Part shown: one piece after another, positions 8,629 through 17,092 of the stretch | Layout of the letters: each line of letters opens with the position of its first letter | Numbering within the stretch: position 1 is the stretch's first letter | NCBI RefSeq assembly: GCF_000808015.1 | Contig: NZ_JWHR01000134.1 | Location: 1-30,499 of the forward strand | Length of the DNA stretch: 30,499 bases | From: Terrisporobacter othiniensis | Lineage (GTDB): Bacteria; Bacillota; Clostridia; Peptostreptococcales; Peptostreptococcaceae | Reading direction: 5' to 3' | Notes under the pieces: model-generated | The model's database searches: none | Seen by the model: the letters and a program-made list of their open reading frames with translations, nothing else | Told to the model about the DNA's origin: nothing | Made by a program: the position numbers and the translations under genes

Positions 8629-9555
8629 TTGAAAATACTAAGTATGGTATGTGTCACAATCATCATTGTAAATATAACTGGTTTTGTAGTAGGATATTAT
8701 TTTTCTAAACGTATAACAAACCCTAAAACTACTAGCTATGAAGAACACTATAATAACGAAAAAACTTTTCATCCAGATGTAATAAAAACATACGAAGAAA
8801 TAGAAAAAGAAGAAGTAAGTATTGACTCCGTATATGGATATAAATTACATGGAATATTTTTTCCTAACAAAACCGTTGATAAAGTTGTAATACTATCACA
8901 TGGAATTACGGCAAATTTGTGGGATATGTTAAAGTATGGATTTCTATATATACCAAGGGGATTTAGTATACTGGCTTATGACCATAGATATCACGGGCTA
9001 AGCGGTGGTAAAAACACATCGCTAGGATATTATGAAAAAGATGATTTAAAATCTTGGATAGATTGGATAAGAAATAAGTATGGTAAAAATACAAAAATAG
9101 GTATTCATGGAGAATCTATGGGATCTGCCATAGTAGTAGAGTATTTAGGTGTTTATGATGATGTAGAATTTGCAGTAGATAACTGTGGGTTTACTAGTTT
9201 CGTAGAGGAAGCTAAATTTTTACTAAAGAAATATTGTCATATAAAATTAAATATGTTACAAAGTTTTGTTATATTTTTTACAAGTAAAATTACAAAATTA
9301 AGATGTGGATGGAGTTTTAATCAGGTTGAACCTATAAGGGCTATAAAAAATGTAAAAACACCAATGCTGTTTATACACGGAGACTGTGATAATATTGTAC
9401 CATGTGAGATGTGCAAGGCTATATTTTATGCCAAGCAATATGGAATAAGGGATAAGTTTGAAGTAAAGGATGCTGATCATACAGATGCTTTAGATAAGGA
9501 TAAAAATGGTTATATTAATCATTTAAATAAATTTTTAGATTTAGTAGGTATGTAG
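8629..9555 (+). CDS. Membrane-anchored alpha/beta hydrolase
   Basis: A 308-residue hydrolase with one N-terminal hydrophobic segment (about residues 4-24), probably a membrane anchor with the enzyme domain outside. The oxyanion region is LSHGITANLWD. The nucleophile elbow is GESMGS with Ser163. The acid lies in HGDCDNIVP and the catalytic His in DADHTDAL. It resembles the clostridial/bacillar YqkD-like serine aminopeptidase/lysophospholipase group. Esterase or lipase activity is probable but the substrate is unknown. The start is TTG at 8629: GGAGGT at 8614-8619 is 9 bases away. The ATG at 8622 is out of frame and only 2 bases from the ribosome binding site. Confidence 0.85.
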   Translation: MKILSMVCVTIIIVNITGFVVGYYFSKRITNPKTTSYEEHYNNEKTFHPDVIKTYEEIEKEEVSIDSVYGYKLHGIFFPNKTVDKVVILSHGITANLWDMLKYGFLYIPRGFSILAYDHRYHGLSGGKNTSLGYYEKDDLKSWIDWIRNKYGKNTKIGIHGESMGSAIVVEYLGVYDDVEFAVDNCGFTSFVEEAKFLLKKYCHIKLNMLQSFVIFFTSKITKLRCGWSFNQVEPIRAIKNVKTPMLFIHGDCDNIVPCEMCKAIFYAKQYGIRDKFEVKDADHTDALDKDKNGYINHLNKFLDLVGM

Positions 9556-9665
9556 GCTAGATGATAGTGTGTATATGTAGGATTTGAAAGGGCATAAGTC
9601 TACAATAGATAAAACATGTATTAAAAAGCTGGTGTACTTTATTAGTGATTTATTCAGAATAAAAT

Positions 9666-9704
9666 AAAAAACTCAGCTTAGCAAAATCTAAGCTGAGTTT
9701 TTTT
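9666..9704. terminator. Bidirectional terminator overlapping a gene end
   Basis: A 15-bp perfect stem: AAAAACTCAGCTTAG (9667-9681) with CTAAGCTGAGTTTTT (9688-9702), loop CAAAAT. T-runs occur on both strands. It serves the alpha/beta hydrolase on the plus strand and the VanZ-like gene on the minus strand. The last codons of the VanZ-like gene lie within the hairpin. Confidence 0.9.
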
Positions 9705-10094
9705 TATAAGTTTATCAGATACAAATATTCCTACTAATCCACCTACTATATTTAAAATAACATCATTAATACTAGCTACTTTACCTGGGTCCAAGAACAA
9801 AGCAATTTGTACAACAGCTATCATTAAAACGCATATTATCAAAGTATCTTTTGTGCTTCCTTCAAAACAGTAAAAAGTAAAGAAACCTAAGGGTACAAAT
9901 AATAAAGCTTTTGCCCATAAAGTATAAGTATTAAGTGTTAATATCATCAATATGGATAGAACAAACCCTAATAAAAATAGCTCTTTTACAATGCCAGTAT
10001 TTTTGTGCTTTATATTTATTGAAATCCTTGAAAAAAGGTACATAAATATCAGTATAAATATAATTGATAAATCTAATGATAATAAACCTTTCAT
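9678..10094 (-). CDS. VanZ-like membrane protein
   Basis: A 138-residue protein with about four hydrophobic segments and the VanZ-type ending DVILNIVGGLVGIFVSDKL. VanZ proteins are small integral membrane proteins; the founding member gives low-level teicoplanin resistance, and most others have no known function. The frame is open to a TTG at 10118, but AAAGGA lies 6 bases before the ATG at 10094, giving MKGLLSLDLSII; this start is preferred. The final residues KKTQLRFC and the stop codon are encoded in the terminator stem at 9666-9704. A second VanZ-like region is fused to a carboxypeptidase at 15670-17067. Confidence 0.75.
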   Translation of the reverse strand: MKGLLSLDLSIIFILIFMYLFSRISINIKHKNTGIVKELFLLGFVLSILMILTLNTYTLWAKALLFVPLGFFTFYCFEGSTKDTLIICVLMIAVVQIALFLDPGKVASINDVILNIVGGLVGIFVSDKLIKKTQLRFC

Positions 10095-10263
10095 ACTAAA
10101 TCCTTTCTGCAAATACAATTAAAGATATATCCATTATAACAAATATTCTACAATTATAGCAAATAAAGTCATACCTATTCACATATAATACAGACTATAT
10201 TAAAAAACTTTAATAAAGTATATAAGTTTTTAAGCAAAATGGATATAAAATAAAATAATAACT

Positions 10264-10309
10264 AAAAAAGCTGTGAGATATAATAAAAAACATATCTCAC
10301 AGCTTTTTT
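10264..10309 (-). terminator. Terminator of the minus-strand gene 10376-10756
   Basis: An 18-bp perfect stem, AAAAAAGCTGTGAGATAT (10264-10281) and its complement (10292-10309), with a 10-base loop. It lies 66 bases past the stop of the minus-strand gene 10376-10756. The palindrome has A- and T-runs on both sides and could also work on the plus strand, but no plus-strand gene leads into it. Confidence 0.85.
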
Positions 10310-10375
10310 GCAACACAGTTGACTAAATCACCAGTAAAATAATTTCAGAGCAAGTACTTAAAAATCATCTCTTAA

Positions 10376-10756
10376 CTAGAATAAAAACTCAACCATGGTA
10401 GATACACCATATTCTTTACAAATAGATTTAATACCTTCACTAATTTCATCTCGAGAGTAATCATTTTTCTCCAAATAATCATCACCAAAATCATTAAGGT
10501 ATAAATAGAAAGATATGGCCATTTCAAACTGTCTCATATCAGAAGTATTTATCTCATCAAATAACATATCTTCAGCCTCATTAATTTTGCCACTATTCAC
10601 AAGTTCCAATAACTTTACATATAGAAAATCTACCTTTGAATATTCATTATTCTCAGGAAGTTCATATTCTATATCATTTTTACCAAGTACTATAAAAGCT
10701 ATAGACTTTGCTAAATCATTAATCATTCTCAAAATAAAATCTTTATCTAGTTTCAT
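10376..10756 (-). CDS. Small hypothetical protein, perhaps DUF6483-like
   Basis: A 126-residue soluble, mostly helical, acidic protein starting MKLDKDFILRMINDLAKSIA. Its helices (ELLNSGKINEAEDMLFDEI-like) suggest a tetratricopeptide-like or four-helix arrangement. The opening resembles small clostridial proteins that I recall as DUF6483; I hold that name loosely. The frame continues upstream, but AGGAG 8 bases before the ATG at 10756 fixes this start and discards a hydrophobic pseudo-extension. It has its own terminator at 10264-10309 and is transcribed divergently from uvsE. Confidence 0.7.
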   Translation of the reverse strand: MKLDKDFILRMINDLAKSIAFIVLGKNDIEYELPENNEYSKVDFLYVKLLELVNSGKINEAEDMLFDEINTSDMRQFEMAISFYLYLNDFGDDYLEKNDYSRDEISEGIKSICKEYGVSTMVEFLF

Positions 10757-10949
10757 GAATTTCACTCCTAATTTAATATGTATAAGTATTATTGTTCCAA
10801 CTTTAACTAAAATTGTATCACAATAAATAAATTCATTCAAATTTAAAGAAAATTAAATAATATGTGGTAAAAATTGATAAATGTAATTTGAGAATACTAT
10901 ATCTAAATATAAGAAAAAATAAAATTAAATAAAAATTAAGGAGAAAACT

Positions 10950-11909
10950 ATGAGAGTAAGATTAGGATATGTGGCAATAGCACTAAATTTAAAAAATGTT
11001 ACGTCCTCAAGTACAGTGACTTTTGCTAATTACAATAAATTAAAAAGTGAAGAAGAAAGGTTGAGAAAACTAAAAAAAGTTACATTTTCTAATTTAGAGG
11101 ACTTAGAAACTATTTTAAAATACAACATAGAAAACAATATTCATTTTTATAGATTAACTTCAAAATTAATACCTTTAACAACTCATCCAGAAGTAGTATG
11201 GGCATATGAAAAGTATTTTAGTAAGGAACTAAATAGAATAGGAAGGATAATTAAAGATTCTAATATGAGACTAGATGCTCACCCAGATCAATTTAATGTG
11301 ATAAATAGTGTTAAAGAAAAGGTGGTAGAAGATACCATAAGAAACCTTAACCATGCAGTAGATCTATTTGAACTTATGAATTATGATGAGGGTAAGTTAG
11401 TAATTCATACAGGTAGTTCTGTAGGAGGAAAGGAAGATAGTATACTTAGATTTATTTCAAACTATAAAACTTTCCCAAGTAGGATAAAAGAAAGGTTAAT
11501 ACTAGAAAATGACGATAAGGTTTTTACGGCTAAAGATGTACTTAGAGTCTGCGAAGAAATAGAAGTTCCCATGGTTGTAGATATACATCATCACAATTGT
11601 AAAAATGATGGGGAGAATATGAGAGATTTACTTCCGCATATATTTTCCACATGGGATAAGGAAATACTGCCACCTAAGATTCATTTTTCCAGTCCGAGGG
11701 AAGGCAATCTAGATAGAAAACATGCTGATTATATAGATGTTAATGATTTTGCAAGTTTCTTAGATTTAGCAAAAGAAAGTGTAAATATAGATTTTGATGT
11801 AATGATAGAAGCTAAGAAGAAAGATCAAGCCCTTTTTAAGCTAATTAAAGATTTGAATAAAATAAATTATGATTGTAAATTTATAGATAACAGTACTATA
11901 GAAATATAA
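10950..11909 (+). CDS. uvsE: UV damage endonuclease UvsE/UVDE
   Basis: A 319-residue TIM-barrel endonuclease that nicks DNA 5' of UV photoproducts and other helix-distorting lesions, an excision repair route independent of UvrABC. The opening RLGYVAIALNL is diagnostic. Metal-ligand candidates follow the family order: His111 (DAHPDQF), His153 (VIHTGSS), Glu186 (LENDD), Asp211 and His213-215 (VDIHHHN), a His in KIHFSSPREG, and a Glu in MIEAKKKD. The length matches the family, with nothing missing. AAGGAG at 10938-10943 precedes the ATG. It is a single gene ended by the hairpin at 11963-12010. Confidence 0.95.
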   Translation: MRVRLGYVAIALNLKNVTSSSTVTFANYNKLKSEEERLRKLKKVTFSNLEDLETILKYNIENNIHFYRLTSKLIPLTTHPEVVWAYEKYFSKELNRIGRIIKDSNMRLDAHPDQFNVINSVKEKVVEDTIRNLNHAVDLFELMNYDEGKLVIHTGSSVGGKEDSILRFISNYKTFPSRIKERLILENDDKVFTAKDVLRVCEEIEVPMVVDIHHHNCKNDGENMRDLLPHIFSTWDKEILPPKIHFSSPREGNLDRKHADYIDVNDFASFLDLAKESVNIDFDVMIEAKKKDQALFKLIKDLNKINYDCKFIDNSTIEI

Positions 11910-11962
11910 TAAAAATTCCTAGTAGGATATAATATAAATACATTATAAAAACAGAAAAACCG

Positions 11963-12010
11963 TAAAACACTACCTATAAAGATATTACTCTTTTTGTAGG
12001 TAGTGTTTTA
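11963..12010. terminator. Long hairpin between convergent genes
   Basis: TAAAACACTACCTA (11963-11976) pairs perfectly with TAGGTAGTGTTTTA (11997-12010) around a 20-base loop. It lies between uvsE and the convergent DUF4363 gene and probably terminates both. The loop is larger than usual. Confidence 0.7.
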
Positions 12011-12023
12011 AATATAAAATTAA

Positions 12024-12135
12024 TTTAAAAGCCAAGGCTTTTAAAAATTCCTTTCGCTCAAGCCACTGCGTGGTCGCTCCAGTCATAGCGTCAACGAGAT
12101 GCCTTTGCTCACGCTTCAGGCAACTCCGTTACTAA
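12024..12135 (-). repeat. Intergenic repeat copy 3, inverted, GC-rich and strongly folded
   Basis: Read on the minus strand this copy has AGTAACGGAGTT, CTCGTTGACGCTATGAC and GTGGCTTGAGCGAAAGGAATTTTT, matching the order of motifs in the copies at 15417 and 25953. It contains three inverted repeats: GAGATGCCT/AGGCAACTC (12096-12126, one mismatch), CCACTGCGTGG (12063-12073), and TTTAAAAGCC/GGCTTTTAAA (12024-12045). About 45 of 80 bases between 12051 and 12130 are G or C by hand count, far above the surroundings. Confidence 0.65.
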
Positions 12136-12512
12136 AAAATCCTATTAAGGTTGTAGCATTCATCTTCCATTAAGTTTTCAAAAACCATTTTTATTTTCTC
12201 AATTTCTTGAAGGGTTATCATTTTTTCTTCTAAATATATACTTTGTTCAAGAATTTCCAATGATGCAAATATTTCATTAAAATAACCATGATTTATTAAT
12301 TTGTACCATACATTCTTTTCTTTCTCTAATTTCATTTTAGTATCCTTTAAAATATAAGAAGCTTGCTCCCATTTATCTTCTTTTATATTTTCTTCTAAAA
12401 CGTTGATTTCATTTATATAATTATATGAAAAATCATTTATTTTTTGATGATTAAATAATCCTACTATGATAAAGATTATGGTCCATGTAATCACAAAAAA
12501 AGAAGATTTCAT
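12132..12512 (-). CDS. DUF4363 family protein
   Basis: A 126-residue protein with one N-terminal hydrophobic segment (about residues 4-19), then a charged helical domain with EQASYILKDTKMKLEKEKNVWYKLINH. This is the layout of DUF4363 proteins, which commonly accompany DUF421 membrane proteins in spore-forming Firmicutes. Function is unknown. The anchor suggests a domain outside the membrane. The frame opens at a GTG at 12527 that overlaps the previous stop, but GAGGTG lies 7 bases before the ATG at 12512, which is preferred. It is second in a minus-strand pair. Confidence 0.75.
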   Translation of the reverse strand: MKSSFFVITWTIIFIIVGLFNHQKINDFSYNYINEINVLEENIKEDKWEQASYILKDTKMKLEKEKNVWYKLINHGYFNEIFASLEILEQSIYLEEKMITLQEIEKIKMVFENLMEDECYNLNRIF

Positions 12513-12523
12513 AAAGCAACACC

Positions 12524-13180
12524 TCACTCATATTTTTTTTGAATAAATATTTTGTCATATTCATCTAACACACAAATAAGCACATCTTTTAAATTATCTA
12601 TGTGATGAGATTTTAGAATGTTCAATAACCATGTTTCATCTTCGTTGATTAGTTTCAAATTATTTTTAATGATCTTACCATCTTGTATCAATGATATAGG
12701 AAGATGGTTATATTCTCTACTTGGAGTGGTGTTGTAAGTTGTTGTTGGAACAACACTTAAACCACCGTCTGTTTCTAATAAAGCGTATTGAACATATTTG
12801 ATATTAAAATATCCTTGAATACGAAGTTGTTCTAAAAGTTCATCAATAGTTATTTTTTCTTTTCTCAGGATATTGTAATCTATTTTGCCTTTGTTAATTA
12901 GAATAGATGGTTTTCCAGATACAATTCTACTTACTAATCTTGCTTTAATTCCTAAGATAGAAATTAATGTTTGCATAAATACTAACCCTGTTAGGGCAGC
13001 TATTCCGTATATCATGGGAATATCATTGTTCTCCATGGGTGTGGAAGCTACTTCAGCTATCAGTAAAGTTATAACTAAATCAAAACAATTCATCTCAGCT
13101 ATTTCACCTTTACCCATAATTCTTAATGAAATTAATACGGCAATATATAGTATTATACTTCTAATAAATACTACTAACAT
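12524..13180 (-). CDS. DUF421 (YetF-like) membrane protein
   Basis: A 218-residue protein with three membrane segments in the first 85 residues, including the family hallmark MGKGEIAEMNCFDLVITLLIAEVASTP-like stretch. A cytoplasmic alpha/beta domain follows, with GKPSILINKGKIDYNILRKEKIT and a YVQYALLETDGGLSVVP segment. This is the DUF421/YetF family, whose members in Bacillus influence spore germinant-receptor localisation or function. That role is known only for some paralogues. AAGGAGGG 7 bases before the ATG at 13180 decides the start. The next gene begins 11 bases after its stop, so the two form an operon. Confidence 0.85.
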   Translation of the reverse strand: MLVVFIRSIILYIAVLISLRIMGKGEIAEMNCFDLVITLLIAEVASTPMENNDIPMIYGIAALTGLVFMQTLISILGIKARLVSRIVSGKPSILINKGKIDYNILRKEKITIDELLEQLRIQGYFNIKYVQYALLETDGGLSVVPTTTYNTTPSREYNHLPISLIQDGKIIKNNLKLINEDETWLLNILKSHHIDNLKDVLICVLDEYDKIFIQKKYE

Positions 13181-13287
13181 GTTTTCTCCCTCCTTGAGCA
13201 ATATCATAATTTAGTATTTCTAAATTTTAATCCTTTATGTATAATTTATATATACAGAATAAAATCTTGTTTTAAAAGGGGGACAAA

Positions 13288-13749
13288 ATGGTAGAAAGTA
13301 TTAATATAAAAGAAACTGTTGAAGATGCAAAATATATATTTAATAATGGATTTGCATGTTCAGAATCTGTTATTTATGCAATTCGTAAAAACTTTCAATT
13401 AGATTTGCCTGATGATGTAATAGCTATGTCATCTGGATTTCCTTGGGGATTAGGTAGAGCCTATTGTATATGTGGAGCATTGGCTGGTGGAACTATGTGT
13501 CTGGGGTATTTCTTTGGAAGAAGAGAACCTGGTGATCCAAAGATTAATAGATGTTTTGACTTAACAAAAGAATTTAGTGATGAGTTTGTAAAATTTGCAG
13601 GTTATCAGTGTTGTGGTAAAATAACAGATGGTCTTGATAGAGAACATAATGGTCATAAGGAAAAATGTACACAGGTAGTTGCTCATGCTACAGAAACTGT
13701 ATGTAGAATTGTTTGTAGGGATCTGGGTATAGAAGTTATAGAAAATTAG
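13288..13749 (+). CDS. C_GCAxxG_C_C family (putative redox-active) protein
   Basis: A 153-residue soluble protein with eleven cysteines in a fixed pattern. There is an early Cys in GFACSES, then CICGALAGGTMCLG (the defining GCA/GALAGG block), then CF, QCCGK, KCTQ and a late VCRIVC. Proteins of this family are thought to bind Fe-S clusters or act as redox proteins and are often found beside electron-transfer genes; the reaction is not known. AAAGGGGG precedes the ATG. It is transcribed divergently from the DUF421 gene and ends at the strong terminator at 13842-13873. Confidence 0.85.
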   Translation: MVESINIKETVEDAKYIFNNGFACSESVIYAIRKNFQLDLPDDVIAMSSGFPWGLGRAYCICGALAGGTMCLGYFFGRREPGDPKINRCFDLTKEFSDEFVKFAGYQCCGKITDGLDREHNGHKEKCTQVVAHATETVCRIVCRDLGIEVIEN

Positions 13750-13841
13750 ATAAGGCAGCTTTACGAAGAGGAATATATAAATAATTTAGAATCGGATTAC
13801 ATAATGATTAAAAAATAGTAAATTAGGCAAAAAATATAATT

Positions 13842-13873
13842 AAAGCACCAGGATATATATCCTGGTGCTTTTT
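13842..13873 (+). terminator. Rho-independent terminator
   Basis: A 30-base perfect palindrome, AAAGCACCAGGATAT and its complement, followed by T residues. It ends the transcript of the C_GCAxxG gene, 92 bases past its stop. Confidence 0.85.
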
Positions 13874-13896
13874 ACTAGTATTTTTAACAAAATTTA

Positions 13897-13905
13897 TGAT
13901 ATAAT
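13897..13905 (+). promoter_or_regulatory. Extended -10 promoter of miaB
   Basis: TGATATAAT is a perfect TGnTATAAT extended -10 element 33 bases before the miaB ATG, with AAGGAGG between. No convincing -35 hexamer is found at 16-18 bases, as is common for extended -10 promoters. The same nonamer lies before mutS. Confidence 0.5.
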
Positions 13906-13938
13906 TAAATTTGCATTATTTACTAAGGAGGAAGACAA

Positions 13939-15375
13939 ATGGGAAAAAGAAAACAAGTTCAAGTTCCTGTAGAAAAGATAGAAGAGCAAAATAGATTTAT
14001 TGAAGCAATAGCTGAGAAAAATTCTAGATATTTTGCTATAAATAAAAGAAAACCTAAATACATGATCCAAACTTTTGGATGTCAAATGAATGAACATGAT
14101 TCAGAAAATTTAGCAGGGATGTTAGATGCTATGGGTTATGAAGCTACACTTATGACAAATGATTGTGATTTAATAATATATAATACTTGTGCAGTAAGAG
14201 AAAATGCTGAACTTAAAGTTTATGGTAACTTAGGTCACTTAAAATTAGCTAAAAGAAAAAATCCAGACTTAAAAATAGCTGTATGTGGATGTATGATGCA
14301 ACAGCCTCATGTTGTTAAAGAAATAAAATCAAAGTACAAACATGTTGATTTAGTATTTGGGACACATAATTTATATAAATTCCCAGAGCTTTTAACAAAT
14401 ACTATGGATAGTGATTCTATATTAGTTGATGTTTGGGATGTGGATGGAGAAGTAGTAGAAGGTCTTAGAAGTAGTAGAAAATTTGAGCTTAAAGCCTTCG
14501 TAAACATAATGTATGGATGTAATAATTTCTGTACTTACTGTATAGTTCCATATACAAGAGGTAGAGAAAGATCTAGAACTCCAGAAGATATAATAAATGA
14601 AATAAAAGAATTAGCAGCTAATGGTACTAAAGAAATAACTTTACTTGGTCAAAATGTTGATTCATATGGAAAAACTTTAGAAGAAGATATAACATTTGCT
14701 CAGTTACTTAGAATGGTAAATGAAGTAGAAGGATTAGAGAGAATAAGATTTATGACTTCTCATCCAAAAGATATATCTGACGAAGTTATATATGCTATGA
14801 GAGATTGTGATAAAGTATGTGAATTCCTACACTTACCAGTACAATGTGGTTCTACAAGTCTTCTTAAAAAAATGAACAGACATTACTCTAAAGAAGATTA
14901 TTTAAGAATAATAGAAAAAGCTAAAGCTGAAATACCAGGAATTGCATTTTCTACTGACTTAATGATAGGATTCCCAGGAGAGACAGAAGAAGATTTATTA
15001 GATACTATAGATGTAGTCGAAAAAGTTAAATACGACAACGCATTTACTTTTATATATTCTAAGAGAGAAGGAACTCCAGCCGCTAAGATGGAAGACCAAA
15101 TTCCAGAAGATGTTAAACATGAAAGATTTAACAGAGTATTAGCTAAAGTAAATGAAATACTTGCAGGTTTAAATGCTCAGTATGTTGGAAAAACTGTTGA
15201 AGTTTTAATAGAAGGAAAAAGTAAAACTGATGAAAGTAAATTTACTGGAAGAACTAGACAAAATAAACTTGTTAACTTCACAGTGAAAAATCCAGAAGCA
15301 GATTTACTTGGAAAATTAATGAACGTAAAAATTACAGAAGCTACAACATTCTCGCTAGTTGGTGAGGAAGTTTAA
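13939..15375 (+). CDS. miaB: tRNA-2-methylthio-N6-isopentenyladenosine synthase MiaB
   Basis: A 478-residue radical-SAM methylthiotransferase that adds the 2-methylthio group to isopentenyl-A37 of tRNAs reading UNN codons, acting after MiaA (encoded here at 24561). The N-terminal UPF0004 domain has cluster cysteines Cys48 ([11 protein letters not shown]), Cys84 (NTCAVRENA) and Cys118 (CGCM). The radical-SAM motif CNNFCTYC gives Cys194, Cys198 and Cys201. A C-terminal TRAM domain ([21 protein letters not shown]) binds RNA. An N-terminal extension of about 30 residues precedes the usual start, as in other clostridial MiaB proteins. AAGGAGG precedes the ATG. A terminator follows the gene directly, so it is not co-transcribed with mutS. 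Confidence 0.97.
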   Translation: MGKRKQVQVPVEKIEEQNRFIEAIAEKNSRYFAINKRKPKYMIQTFGCQMNEHDSENLAGMLDAMGYEATLMTNDCDLIIYNTCAVRENAELKVYGNLGHLKLAKRKNPDLKIAVCGCMMQQPHVVKEIKSKYKHVDLVFGTHNLYKFPELLTNTMDSDSILVDVWDVDGEVVEGLRSSRKFELKAFVNIMYGCNNFCTYCIVPYTRGRERSRTPEDIINEIKELAANGTKEITLLGQNVDSYGKTLEEDITFAQLLRMVNEVEGLERIRFMTSHPKDISDEVIYAMRDCDKVCEFLHLPVQCGSTSLLKKMNRHYSKEDYLRIIEKAKAEIPGIAFSTDLMIGFPGETEEDLLDTIDVVEKVKYDNAFTFIYSKREGTPAAKMEDQIPEDVKHERFNRVLAKVNEILAGLNAQYVGKTVEVLIEGKSKTDESKFTGRTRQNKLVNFTVKNPEADLLGKLMNVKITEATTFSLVGEEV

Positions 15376-15382
15376 TAATGAT

Positions 15383-15415
15383 AAAAGGTGTGAAATTAAA
15401 TTTCACACCTTTTTT
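15383..15415 (+). terminator. Rho-independent terminator after miaB
   Basis: AAAAGGTGTGAAA pairs with TTTCACACCTTTT around a short TTAAA loop, followed by more T residues. It is 8 bases past the miaB stop. Confidence 0.9.
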
Positions 15416-15416
15416 G

Positions 15417-15512
15417 TTGAGCAAGGACGTGTATTAAAGTGGTAACTAGGATATATCGCTGACGATATGAAATGTTTCGTCGCACGTCGCTTGAGCCAAG
15501 TGAATTTTAAGC
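15417..15512 (+). repeat. Intergenic repeat copy 4, reference copy
   Basis: It begins TTGAGCAAG and has the core GGTAACTAGGATATAT and GCTGACGATATGA. It continues AATGTTTCGTCGCACGTCGC and ends TTGAGCCAAGTGAATTTTAAG. ATATCG (15453-15458) and CGATAT (15463-15468) form a hairpin with a CTGA loop. It lies directly behind the miaB terminator and well before the next gene. The remaining bases to 15645 are AT-rich and carry no recognisable element except TATAAT at 15630-15635. Confidence 0.65.
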
Positions 15513-15669
15513 TTCTTTAAATAAAATTATATAGGTTTATTTTAGTAAATATGGAATTGAAATTTAAAATAGGCTACGCCTTATAAGAAAAAAATTATAT
15601 TTAAATGTTATAATTTTTTTAAAATTGTATATAATCAAGGGGTAAATGTTAGAAAGGAAAAATTGTGAA

Positions 15670-17067
15670 ATGAATTTTATAGAAAATATAACAATATACA
15701 TTATCCCATCGTTATTAATTTGTAGTATATACAATAAAATAAATGAAAAAAGAAATTTAGAAAATAATAAATCAGGAAATATATATAAGTTTATATTCAT
15801 TTTAATGACAATATACTTGAGTATACTTTTATCATACTTAATTTCACCAACATATGGTTTTTCTTTTGAGATTAATTGGAGTAAAAATTTAAACATTAAC
15901 CCTTTAAGGATTTTTGATATATTATGTGAAAGACCTAAGTCTTTAATAAAATATATTATTATGTTTTCACCTTATGGATTTTTATTACCCTTATTATGTG
16001 GAAAGATTAACACGGGTTTAAAAGTAATATTAAGTGGAATGATTTTATCTTTTTTTATAGAGACATTTCAATTATTTTTATATAAAGGAACAGACGTGAA
16101 TCATATAATTTTAGCTTCTATTGGCACATATATAGGCTATCTTATATACAAATTTTTATGTCTTATTTATAAATTTAAAATTAAAAGTATTGATTTTAAA
16201 ATATATGATAATATGAAGTATTTACTTTGCTACTTTGTTTTAATTTTTATTACAGTAATATGTGGTGGATTATATATAAATTATAAAAACTCAGATAATA
16301 TTCAAGCTAGAAATGCATGTTTACTTGATGCAGATAATAAAAGTATTATTTATAGTAAAAGTGGTGATGAAAAAATTGCACCTGCAAGTACTACAAAAAT
16401 GATTACTGCCCTTACTGTAGCAGACTATTGTAATATTAATGAAGAAGTCACAGTAGGGGATGAGATTAAATTTGTATTTAATGACGCTTCAAAAGCTGGG
16501 CTAAAAAAAGGTGATGTGGTAACTATAAAGCAATTATTAGATGGACTGCTTCTCCCTTCGGGAAATGATGCAGCCTACGTCTTGGCAAGATATACAGGTG
16601 AAAAAATATCTAATGAAAAACTATCTATGGAAGATGCTATTTCAAATTTTATGATTTATGCTAATAAAAAAGCTGTCTCAATTGGAGCTAATAATTCTAA
16701 CTTTATCAGACCAGATGGATATGATGTAAGTGGACAATATACTACGGCTAAGGATTTAGCTTGTATAGGTGATGAATTTATGAAGTCAAAACTATTAAGT
16801 TCAATTGTATCAAAATATAAATTGAATGATGAATATCCAAACGGTAGTCAAGTCAAATATGAAAATACTAATGAGCTAATAAATCCTTATAGTGAATATT
16901 ATTATTCTGATATAAAGGGTTTAAAAACAGGAAGTTCATTAAATGCTGGGAAATGTGTTGTTTCTGTTGCTGATATAGATAATAAGACATATATTTGTGT
17001 TGTAATGGGCTCAACAGATAAAGGAAGATGGATGGATAGTTTGTGTTTATACCAAAGCATAAAATAA
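15670..17067 (+). CDS. VanZ-like membrane domain fused to a D-Ala-D-Ala carboxypeptidase
   Basis: This 465-residue protein joins two modules. Residues 1 to about 205 hold about six hydrophobic segments with VanZ-like spacing (LIKYIIMFSPYGFLLPLL, then ILSFFIETFQLFLYKGTDVNHI, then a glycine-bearing helix). From about residue 215 there is an S11 penicillin-binding fold: Ser240 and Lys243 in STTK, Ser297 and Asn299 in SGN, and Lys419-Thr-Gly in KTG, so all catalytic residues are present. The enzyme should trim the terminal D-Ala from peptidoglycan stem peptides outside the cell, held by the VanZ helices instead of the usual signal peptide and C-terminal amphipathic anchor. The frame is open from an ATG at 15646, but the AAGGGG before it is only 3 bases away. 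TATAAT at 15630-15635 would start the RNA near 15642, and AAAGGA lies before 15670, so 15670 is preferred (uncertain). Confidence 0.8.
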   Translation: MNFIENITIYIIPSLLICSIYNKINEKRNLENNKSGNIYKFIFILMTIYLSILLSYLISPTYGFSFEINWSKNLNINPLRIFDILCERPKSLIKYIIMFSPYGFLLPLLCGKINTGLKVILSGMILSFFIETFQLFLYKGTDVNHIILASIGTYIGYLIYKFLCLIYKFKIKSIDFKIYDNMKYLLCYFVLIFITVICGGLYINYKNSDNIQARNACLLDADNKSIIYSKSGDEKIAPASTTKMITALTVADYCNINEEVTVGDEIKFVFNDASKAGLKKGDVVTIKQLLDGLLLPSGNDAAYVLARYTGEKISNEKLSMEDAISNFMIYANKKAVSIGANNSNFIRPDGYDVSGQYTTAKDLACIGDEFMKSKLLSSIVSKYKLNDEYPNGSQVKYENTNELINPYSEYYYSDIKGLKTGSSLNAGKCVVSVADIDNKTYICVVMGSTDKGRWMDSLCLYQSIK

Positions 17068-17091
17068 GACTCATAAAACTTATGAGTCTTA
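17065..17091. terminator. Bidirectional terminator
   Basis: TAAGACTCATAA (17065-17076) pairs perfectly with TTATGAGTCTTA (17080-17091). It lies between the carboxypeptidase fusion and the convergent Nudix gene and overlaps the last codon of the former. Confidence 0.75.
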
Positions 17092-17092
17092 T

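Noticed and set aside
10757..10840. Hydrophobic N-terminal extension of the minus-strand protein ending at 10376
   Set aside because: The strong AGGAG before the ATG at 10756 lies inside this stretch, so it is leader sequence rather than a signal peptide.
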